Below, in pieces: positions 57,767-64,000 of a DNA stretch of 64,000 nucleotides. Location of the stretch: positions 149,630 through 213,629 of the forward strand of contig NZ_FYEK01000027.1 in the NCBI RefSeq assembly GCF_900187885.1, written 5' to 3'. Position numbers and translations under genes: made by a program. Below the pieces are notes generated by a model that searched no databases, was not told the origin of the DNA, and saw only the letters and a program-made list of their open reading frames with translations. The DNA comes from Thermoflexus hugenholtzii JAD2. Its GTDB lineage: Bacteria > Chloroflexota > Anaerolineae > Thermoflexales > Thermoflexaceae. The number at the start of each line of letters is the position of its first letter. Position 1 is the first letter of the stretch.

Positions 57767-59227
57767 CTAAGATCCCGCCCGTCCCATCCGCCAGGTGGTG
57801 CCGTCGGGCCGGTCCTCCAGGAGGATCCCCAGGGCCCGCAGGCGCTCGCGGATCTGATCGGCCCGGGCGAAGTCGCGCTGGCGGCGGGCCTCCGCCCGCA
57901 GCTCGATCAGCAACTGCACTAGCCCCGCCACCAGGTCCGAGGGGACGTCCGGCCGGATCTCATCGGGGATCAGGCCCAGGACCTGGCCGCCCAGCTCCCG
58001 GTAGACGGCGTCGATGGCCTCCAGGACGGGACGGCCCACCGTGGCCCCGCCGAACAGGAGGCCGTTGACGGCCTTGGAGAACTCGAAGAGGACCGACAGG
58101 GCCTCCGGCGTGCTGAAATCGTCGTCCATGGCCTCCAGGAAGGCGCGCCGCGCCCGCTGGATCTCCTCCATAAACGCCTCCGGCTCCGCCGACTCGGGGG
58201 CGTCCCCGCGGGCCAGCCGCTCCCGCACCTCGATCACCGTGTTCCAGAGGCGGTCCAGGCCCTTCTCAGCCCCCTCCATGGCCTCCTCGCTGTAATCGAT
58301 GGGCGAGCGGTAGTGGCTGGAGAGGATGAAGAGGCGGATGGCCTGGGGGCGGTAGCGTTGGAGGGCGTCCTTGATGCGCACCACGTTCCCCAGGCTTTTG
58401 CTCATCTTGACCCCGTTCACCGTGAGCGAGCCGGTGAGCAGCCAGTAGCGGGCGAAGGGCACCCCGTTGGCGGCCTCGGCCTGGGCGATCTCGCTCTCGT
58501 TGTGGGGGAACAGGTTGTCGATGCCCCCGCCGTGGATGTCGAAAGGCTGGCCCAGGTATTTGGTGGCCATCACCGAGCACTCGATGTGCCACCCCGGGTA
58601 GCCCCAGCCCCAGGGGCTGGGCCAGCGCAGGATGTGCTCCGGCTCGGCGCGCTTCCAGAGGGCGAAGTCGGCGGGATGGCGCTTCTCCTCCCGCACCGGG
58701 ACCCGCACGCCCTCCTCCTGCTCCTCCAGACGGCGGCCCGACAGCTTCCCGTATTCCGGCCAGGACTCCACCGAGAAGTAGACAGAGCCATTGACCTCGT
58801 AGGCATGGCCTTTCTGGATCAGGACTTTGATCATCTCGATCATCTCGGGGATGTGGCACGAGGCCCGCGGGGAGATGTCCGGCCGGACCACCCCCAGGGC
58901 GTCCATATCCTCGAAGTAGCTGCGCATGTATTTCTCCACCAACTCCATCGGCTCCAGGCGCTCCCGCGCCGCCCCCTTCAGGATGCGGTCCTCCCCCGTG
59001 TCCAGCAGGTGTCCCACGTCGGTGATGTTTTGGACGTAGCGGACCTTGTAGCCGCGGTAGCGGAAGTAGCGGACGATGACATCCATGGAGACGTAAAGCT
59101 TGGCGTGGCCGACGTGGGCGTGGTCATAGACCGTCGGCCCGCACACATACATGTGGACCCGTCCCTCATGCAGCGGGATGAAGGGCTCCTTGCGGCGGGT
59201 GAGGAAGTTATAGACGACCAGGCTCAT
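57767..59227 (-). CDS. cysS: Cysteinyl-tRNA synthetase
   Basis: 486-residue class I aminoacyl-tRNA synthetase. The CP1 and Rossmann start [17 protein letters not shown] holds the HIGH-equivalent HVGH and the zinc Cys. [14 protein letters not shown] and the KMSKSLGN signature (about residue 270) follow. The DALR helical region follows. Length is normal. It lies 44 bp downstream of the YacL-type gene on the same strand, a pairing seen in several bacteria. Confidence 0.95.
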   Translation of the reverse strand: MSLVVYNFLTRRKEPFIPLHEGRVHMYVCGPTVYDHAHVGHAKLYVSMDVIVRYFRYRGYKVRYVQNITDVGHLLDTGEDRILKGAARERLEPMELVEKYMRSYFEDMDALGVVRPDISPRASCHIPEMIEMIKVLIQKGHAYEVNGSVYFSVESWPEYGKLSGRRLEEQEEGVRVPVREEKRHPADFALWKRAEPEHILRWPSPWGWGYPGWHIECSVMATKYLGQPFDIHGGGIDNLFPHNESEIAQAEAANGVPFARYWLLTGSLTVNGVKMSKSLGNVVRIKDALQRYRPQAIRLFILSSHYRSPIDYSEEAMEGAEKGLDRLWNTVIEVRERLARGDAPESAEPEAFMEEIQRARRAFLEAMDDDFSTPEALSVLFEFSKAVNGLLFGGATVGRPVLEAIDAVYRELGGQVLGLIPDEIRPDVPSDLVAGLVQLLIELRAEARRQRDFARADQIRERLRALGILLEDRPDGTTWRMGRAGS

Positions 59228-59271
59228 CGGGCGATCTCCCTCCGCTGGATGTGCAGGATCCGAGGGTTTCC

Positions 59272-60318
59272 CTATGAAGCGCTGCGGGCCGGCTCCTCCG
59301 GGCGGGCGAAGATCATCCGCCCCGCCGCGGTCTGGAGCACCTTGGTGACCACCACCGGGATCTCCCGTCCGATGTAGCGCCGCCCCTCCTCCACCACCAC
59401 CATCGTCCCATCCTCCAGATAGCCCACGCCCTGGCCGGGCTCCTTCCCCTCCTGGATGATGGAGAGGGTGAGAGATTCGCCGGGCAGAAGGATGGTGCGC
59501 ACGGCGTTGGCCAGCTCGTTGATGTTCAGGACCCGGACGTTCTGCAGCTCCGCCACGCGGTTGAGGTTGTAATCGTTGGTCATGATCGGGCAGCGCAGCC
59601 GGCGGGCCAGGGCGATCAGCTTCTCATCGACCTCCCGCCCTTCCGCCTCCATATCCACGATGCGAATGGGGACGTGGCCCTCTTTCTGCATGCGGTTGAG
59701 GATCTCCAGGCCGCGCCGCCCCCGGTTCCGCCGCAGGGGGTCCTGGGAGTCAGCGATGTGTTGCAGCTCGTTCAGGACGAAGCGCGGCACCAGCAGGGTG
59801 GCTTGGATGAAGCCGGTGCGGACGACGTCGGCGATGCGCCCGTCGATGATCACGCTGGTGTCCAGGAGGATGGCGTGCTCGCCGTCCCGCTCCCGCAGGT
59901 GGCGGGGGAGCAGGGCCAGGAGGTCCTTATAGCGGGTCCCGGCCACGGTGAGGCCCAGGTAACCGAAGAACACCGCCCCCAGGGAGGGCAGGACCCGGCC
60001 CAGCGGGTCGGGCAGCAGGGAGAGGGGATAGGAGACCAGCCCGGCCATGATCAGGCCCAGGATGAGCCCGGCGGTGCCGGCGAGCAGCTGCTGCAGGGGG
60101 ATGGGACGGATCACCTGCCGGATCATGGCCGCCGGGCGGATGGTCAGCCAGGGGGTAAGGACCAGGCCCAGGATGGCGCCGGCCAGGGCGAAGGCGAGGG
60201 CGAACTGCCACGCCGGCCGGGAGTCCAGCCCCATCCGGGCGGCGTCCATCCCCAGGCGCCACCCGGCGATCCCCAGCACCACCATGCCGATCAGGCGGAG
60301 AAAGCGCTCGAAATCCAT
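59272..60318 (-). CDS. YacL-type PIN/TRAM-domain membrane protein
   Basis: 348 residues. The N-terminal region has four helices (about 5-23, 33-53, 75-97, 110-130). A PIN nuclease domain (about 145-265) starts LLDTSVIIDGRIADV with the acidic residues and MTNDYNL. A TRAM RNA-binding domain (about 285-345) contains GQGVGYLEDGTMVVVE. ATG 60318 follows GGAGG; a start 51 bp upstream is less likely. Bacillus YacL-like proteins are uncharacterised membrane nucleases. It leads into cysS. Confidence 0.88.
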   Translation of the reverse strand: MDFERFLRLIGMVVLGIAGWRLGMDAARMGLDSRPAWQFALAFALAGAILGLVLTPWLTIRPAAMIRQVIRPIPLQQLLAGTAGLILGLIMAGLVSYPLSLLPDPLGRVLPSLGAVFFGYLGLTVAGTRYKDLLALLPRHLRERDGEHAILLDTSVIIDGRIADVVRTGFIQATLLVPRFVLNELQHIADSQDPLRRNRGRRGLEILNRMQKEGHVPIRIVDMEAEGREVDEKLIALARRLRCPIMTNDYNLNRVAELQNVRVLNINELANAVRTILLPGESLTLSIIQEGKEPGQGVGYLEDGTMVVVEEGRRYIGREIPVVVTKVLQTAAGRMIFARPEEPARSAS

Positions 60319-60481
60319 GAATCCTCCATCGATGAAAACGATGCGCCTGCGGATAATTGCAGGATTCATCTTACACCCGGCGGCATGGGGAGAGCAAGGG
60401 GAGCCGGGGAGGGGCAGGACCTTCCGGTTTTTCCGGATGCAGGATGGATCAACGAAACGAGGGGCGGCCGGTCGGTTGCCC

Positions 60482-61222
60482 TTACCGGATCTTTTCCACC
60501 ACCAGGAAGTGGGAGAGCCCCAACCGGTTCAGGGGGGTGTGCTCCAGACGGTCGGCCAGGCGGCGCAGCCAGCGACCAAGGCAGGGATGCCGGTCCGCGA
60601 TCCGATCGAAGGCGGGGAAGATCCGGGTGTGGTGCACAATGCGCACCGGGAGGCCGGCGAAGAGGCGGCGCAAGGCCCGCCCGCTATAGGTCCGCACGTG
60701 GGGAGCTAGACGGTTGCGTAGAGGATCCGGCAGGTAGTTGATTAGGGGGGTGTTCCCGAAGTAATACCGCCCCCGCCAGTAGTGCCCATGGGTTTCAAAA
60801 GGGAACCAGCGGTTCGGGCAGAACAGGAGGATCCGCCCGCCGGGGCGCAGCACCCGCACCATCTCCGCGACCGCCCGACGGTCATCATCCACGTGCTCGA
60901 TGACCTCATGGGAAAGGATCACATCGAAGCTCCCGTCGGGGTAGGGGAGGGCTTCGGCGGCGGCCTGCACCACGCATCCGATGCCGCGCCGGCGGGCCTC
61001 CCGCAGGTAGTCGGCGTCGATGTCCAGCCCATGCACCTCCCGGGAGAACGCCCGCAGGGCCTCCACATAGACCCCGATCCCGCAGCCATCCACCAGGATG
61101 CGGGCTCCCTCCAGGATGGCGTAACGCCGCATCAGCTCCAGACGTCGGGCCTGTCCCGGCCCCCAGATCAGGCTGGGCAACCCGCGTTGGGCGGCCTTCT
61201 CATAGAGCTCGACGGTCGTCAT
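60482..61222 (-). CDS. SAM-dependent class I methyltransferase
   Basis: 246 residues. The SAM-binding core has LVDGCGIGVYVEALRAFS (motif I, about residues 42-59), VHGLDIDADYLREA and DVILSHEVIEHVDDDRRAVAEMVRVLRPGG, typical of Methyltransf_11/23. The C-terminal part (FFETHGHYWRGRYYF-like aromatic stretch) suggests a glycan or lipid substrate. ATG 61222 is chosen after GGGGGTAGG. It lies 40 bp downstream of the sugar-transferase gene in a surface-glycan cluster. Confidence 0.85.
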   Translation of the reverse strand: MTTVELYEKAAQRGLPSLIWGPGQARRLELMRRYAILEGARILVDGCGIGVYVEALRAFSREVHGLDIDADYLREARRRGIGCVVQAAAEALPYPDGSFDVILSHEVIEHVDDDRRAVAEMVRVLRPGGRILLFCPNRWFPFETHGHYWRGRYYFGNTPLINYLPDPLRNRLAPHVRTYSGRALRRLFAGLPVRIVHHTRIFPAFDRIADRHPCLGRWLRRLADRLEHTPLNRLGLSHFLVVEKIR

Positions 61223-61262
61223 CCTACCCCCGCCTCCGGCGCGCGGGATCGGCTCCTCCGGC

Positions 61263-62684
61263 TCAATAGGCGTTGGGGCTTCGGAAGGTGAGGGTCTGAA
61301 CCAGAGTGCGCAGCAGGATCTTGATGTCCAGCCAGAGGGACCAGTTCTCCACATACCAGAGATCGTATTTGGTGCGCTCCGTGATGGAGGTGTCTCCCCG
61401 CAGGCCGTTGATCTGCGCCCAGCCGGTGATCCCCGCCTTCTCCCGATGGCGCTCCATGTAGCGGGGGATCACGCGGCGGAACTGCTCCACGTAGACGGGG
61501 CGCTCCGGGCGCGGCCCCACCAGGCTCATGTCCCCCAGCAGCACGTTGATCAGCTGGGGCAGCTCGTCCAGGTTCAGCCGACGCAGGATCGCGCCCACCC
61601 GGGTCCGCCGCGGATCATCCGGCCGGGTCCAGCCCGGCCCCTCCTTCTCGGCGTCCGCCCGCATGGAGCGGAACTTGAGCATCAGGAAGGGACGCCCGTC
61701 CAGCCCCATGCGCTCCTGCACGTAGAAGACCGGCCCGGGGGAATCCAGCTTGATCAGGATGGCGATGAGCAGCATGAGAGGCGAGAGCAGGATCAATCCC
61801 ACCGCGGCCCCTACGATGTCCATCGCCCGCTTGAGAGCCAGCTTCCAGCCCCGCTGGGCGACATCCCGCACGGTGAGCAGCGGCAACCCTCCCAGGTCAT
61901 CCAGGGAGGGCTGGGTGGCGATCAGCTGGAAGATATCGGGGTAGATCTTGATGGAGAGGTTGCTGCGCTCGCACAGGGAGATCAGGCGCAGCACCTCGCT
62001 GTGGGGAGCCTCCGGGACGGCGATCAGCACCTCATCGACGTCCCGGGCGTAGACCAAATCCGGGAGATCCTCAGCGGTCCCGATCACCGGGACCCCCGCC
62101 ACATGGGTGGCGCCGTTGCCCCGCAGGGCCACCACGCCGATGGGCTCGTAGCCGAACTCGGGCGCGTTCTGGATGCGGCGGATCACCGCCTCCGCCGCCT
62201 CGCCCGTCCCCACGATCAGCATGCGGCTGCGGTCCCAGCCCCGGGCCCGCAGGGCGCCCCACAGGCCCCGCACCAGCAGACGGCCGATCGCGACGAGGAG
62301 GATCCCCAGGCCCCAGGCATACAGCACCATAGCCCGCGGATAATCGAAACCGAACAGGGTGTCTTTGAACGCCAGGGAGACGGTGGCCACGGTGAAGATC
62401 ACCGCGAGGGAGAAGGCCGCCGCGGCCCGGGACAGTTCATCCAGACGGGAGGTGGCCCGGCCGAGATGATAGAGCCGGTGGAGGAAGAACAGGCTGGCCA
62501 CGTAAAGGAGCAGCACCCCCAGCATCGGGAGGTAAGCCGGGAAGCCCGGCAGGTTCTGGGGGGGATAGGGCCATGGGAGCCGGGCGCGGATCGCGTAAGC
62601 GGCGTAGAAGGCGAGAGCCGTCATCCCCAGATCGTTCAGCAACAGGAGGGCGCTGTGCAGCCACCGGGCACGCTTCCGGTTCAT
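61263..62684 (-). CDS. Polyprenyl-phosphate sugar-1-phosphate transferase (exopolysaccharide initiating enzyme)
   Basis: 473-residue membrane enzyme of the WbaP/WcaJ class. There are four N-terminal helices (about 10-130), a CoA-binding-like NAD fold domain ([18 protein letters not shown], about 155-172), and the C-terminal sugar-transferase domain: [19 protein letters not shown], the MLKFRSMR block, the [22 protein letters not shown] signature, and GITGWAQ. It transfers a hexose-1-phosphate to undecaprenyl phosphate to start polysaccharide synthesis. Confidence 0.92.
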   Translation of the reverse strand: MNRKRARWLHSALLLLNDLGMTALAFYAAYAIRARLPWPYPPQNLPGFPAYLPMLGVLLLYVASLFFLHRLYHLGRATSRLDELSRAAAAFSLAVIFTVATVSLAFKDTLFGFDYPRAMVLYAWGLGILLVAIGRLLVRGLWGALRARGWDRSRMLIVGTGEAAEAVIRRIQNAPEFGYEPIGVVALRGNGATHVAGVPVIGTAEDLPDLVYARDVDEVLIAVPEAPHSEVLRLISLCERSNLSIKIYPDIFQLIATQPSLDDLGGLPLLTVRDVAQRGWKLALKRAMDIVGAAVGLILLSPLMLLIAILIKLDSPGPVFYVQERMGLDGRPFLMLKFRSMRADAEKEGPGWTRPDDPRRTRVGAILRRLNLDELPQLINVLLGDMSLVGPRPERPVYVEQFRRVIPRYMERHREKAGITGWAQINGLRGDTSITERTKYDLWYVENWSLWLDIKILLRTLVQTLTFRSPNAY

Positions 62685-62703
62685 CCCGCACCTCCTTTTC
62701 CCA

Positions 62704-63651
62704 TCACCGCTCTGAAGCGGAGAAGGCGGGGGCCTCGCGGCGCTCCCGCAGGTCCCGGCGCATCTCCCGCCACAGCCGCCAGCCTCCCTTCAGCACCAGC
62801 CCCACCCGCACCAGCAGATCCAGCCAGGCCGGCGTGGTGGCCTGATAGTGCTTCCGATAGAAGATCCACATCGCCCGGTTGAACTCATAGCGGGCCCGCG
62901 GGCTCATCCGGCTGGAGGCGCGCTTGACGTGCAGGACGACCACCTCCGGGTAGTAATAGATCTTCCAGCCGGCTTGCTTGATGCGATACGCCCAGTCCAG
63001 ATCCTCCCCATACATGAAGAACGATTCGTCCAGCAGCCCTACCTGCAGAATGGCCTCGCGGCGCACCATCATGAACGCCCCGACGACGGAATCCACCTCA
63101 TAGGTTTGATCCGGGTCCAGGAAGGTCAGATTGTAGCGGGCGAAGCGAGGGCTCTTCGGGAAGAGCCGGCTCAGGCCGGAGAAGCGGTAGAAGGCCACCT
63201 CCGGGGTGGGGAAGCTGCGCCGGCACGCCAGGTCCAGGGAGCCATCGGGACGAACGATCTTCGGGCCTGCCGCCCCGGCCTCCGGGTGGGCGTCCATGAA
63301 GGCCACCATCCGGGCCAGGGCGTCCGGCGGCACCTCGGTGTCCGGGTTGAGAAGCAGGGCGTAACGGATTCTGGGCGTCCGCCCCGGCTCCCCGAAGCCG
63401 AAAGCGCGCAGCCCCAGGTTGTTCCCATAGGCGTAGCCGCCGTTGACCGGGCTGCGGATCAACCGGACCTGCGGGAATTCCTGCTCCACCATCGCTGCGC
63501 TGCCGTCCTCCGAGGCGTTGTCCACCACGCACACTTCAAAGGTCACGCCCCGGCTGGCCTGCACCGTCTGCAGGCAGCGCCGCAACAGCTCCCGCGTGTT
63601 GTAGTTCACGATGACCACTCCAACGTCCAGCTCCGCCATCGCCTCCCTCAT
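62704..63651 (-). CDS. Family 2 glycosyltransferase, rhamnosyltransferase-like
   Basis: 315 residues. [21 protein letters not shown] and [10 protein letters not shown] start the GT-A fold, with [18 protein letters not shown] carrying the metal site, and [30 protein letters not shown] the acceptor motif. A C-terminal helical or hydrophobic segment follows. ATG 63651 overlaps the TGA of the upstream sortase gene (ATGA), so the two are coupled. It extends a surface polysaccharide built by the sugar transferase downstream. Confidence 0.88.
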   Translation of the reverse strand: MREAMAELDVGVVIVNYNTRELLRRCLQTVQASRGVTFEVCVVDNASEDGSAAMVEQEFPQVRLIRSPVNGGYAYGNNLGLRAFGFGEPGRTPRIRYALLLNPDTEVPPDALARMVAFMDAHPEAGAAGPKIVRPDGSLDLACRRSFPTPEVAFYRFSGLSRLFPKSPRFARYNLTFLDPDQTYEVDSVVGAFMMVRREAILQVGLLDESFFMYGEDLDWAYRIKQAGWKIYYYPEVVVLHVKRASSRMSPRARYEFNRAMWIFYRKHYQATTPAWLDLLVRVGLVLKGGWRLWREMRRDLRERREAPAFSASER

Positions 63652-64000
63652 CGCAGCTCTCCCACCACCACCAGCCGGTGGGTGTCCACCCGATAAGGAT
63701 AACACGTGATCAGGGTAACCACCGGATCGCGGGTGGGGGCCATCACCTCCACCTGGGTGGGGAGGACCACCTGTTTCTGGACCACGACGTAGCGATAGGC
63801 CCGGCTTCCGGCGTAGACCCAGATCTCATCGCCGATGCGGAGCTTCTCGAGGTCCCGGAACACTTCCCCGTAAATGTCGTTATGGCCGGCCAGCACCATG
63901 TTCCCGGGCTCCCCGGGGTTCGCCGTCCCCGGGTGATGTCCCACGCCTTTTTTCAAGGCTTCCCAATCCGTCCCTGGGACCACGGGGGCGTCCACCCCGA
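63648..64000 (-). CDS. Sortase (C-terminal part, 5' end outside window)
   Basis: At least 115 residues of a cysteine transpeptidase. The catalytic triad residues are visible: His in [14 protein letters not shown], Cys in [10 protein letters not shown] and Arg in VDTHRLVVV. The frame is open to base 64000, so the N-terminus with its signal anchor is missing. The [16 protein letters not shown] opening is typical of class D/E sortases. It attaches or assembles surface proteins. Leads the polysaccharide gene cluster in this direction. Confidence 0.88.
   Translation of the reverse strand, partial: GVDAPVVPGTDWEALKKGVGHHPGTANPGEPGNMVLAGHNDIYGEVFRDLEKLRIGDEIWVYAGSRAYRYVVVQKQVVLPTQVEVMAPTRDPVVTLITCYPYRVDTHRLVVVGELR

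Overview
The window is GC-rich, densely coded bacterial chromosome. The secreted proteins are lipoproteins whose lipobox cysteine is followed by long Pro/Ser/Thr linkers, a sortase is present, and several families here are common in Chloroflexota (DUF5667 anti-sigma-like protein, NACHT-HEAT NTPase, YacL-type PIN/TRAM protein, PQQ sugar dehydrogenase lipoprotein). I infer a Chloroflexota bacterium, possibly thermophilic and Anaerolineae/Thermoflexus-like. That is inference from gene content; no rRNA or tRNA gene was found.

Region 1 (1-15.4 kb, + strand): the end of a GAF histidine kinase, then a complete L-rhamnose locus. It has a DeoR regulator with a strong promoter and tandem 10-bp operator-like repeats, an ASRT-family small protein, an ABC importer (ATPase, two permeases, lipoprotein), rhamnose isomerase, a fused rhamnulose-1-P aldolase/dehydrogenase and rhamnulokinase. 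lutBCA follows and can oxidise the L-lactate end product to pyruvate, so the locus encodes a route from rhamnose to DHAP and pyruvate.

Region 2 (15.4-24.8 kb): a decayed MntA/HepT module, small membrane proteins, a TSUP exporter, an extracytoplasmic pair (intradiol-dioxygenase-like lipoprotein and PQQ sugar dehydrogenase), a REP-like repeat array, ferritin, an ECF sigma factor with a DUF5667 partner, and a P1B-type ATPase with an unusual CTC motif.

Region 3 (24.9-34.0 kb): a SorC-type regulator with a near-consensus promoter heads an operon for a 2-oxoacid dehydrogenase (fused E1 alpha-beta; E2 with two E3-binding domains), a cupin and a zinc dehydrogenase. A second cupin and a FeoB/FeoA iron-uptake pair follow.

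Region 4 (34.0-50.1 kb): a large PLD/lamin-tail surface protein, GNAT, orphan RelE-like toxin, deoxynucleoside kinase, SDR, membrane NACHT-HEAT protein with its neighbouring response regulator, an 80-bp MITE with perfect ends and target duplication, and a TPP riboswitch upstream of thiamine pyrophosphokinase. A second REP-like array, thiamine-type ABC transporter genes interrupted by Uma2, a LOG-type protein and a DUF1786 protein follow.

Region 5 (50.1-53.1 kb, - strand): the most unusual segment. It is a small cluster with a pseudo-receiver LuxR protein, a frameshifted secreted protein, and a DCC thiol-disulfide oxidoreductase. One in-frame TAG separates the DCC gene from a twin-arginine-type precursor that ends in 13 cysteines at nearly perfect 4-residue spacing. 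A two-helix membrane protein follows. It looks like an undescribed cysteine-rich secreted peptide locus.

Region 6 (53.2-64 kb): glycosyltransferase, tungsten/molybdenum aldehyde:ferredoxin oxidoreductase with a palindrome in its leader, an epimerase, an intact HEPN/MNT module, cysS and yacL, and the start of a surface-polysaccharide cluster ending in a partial sortase.
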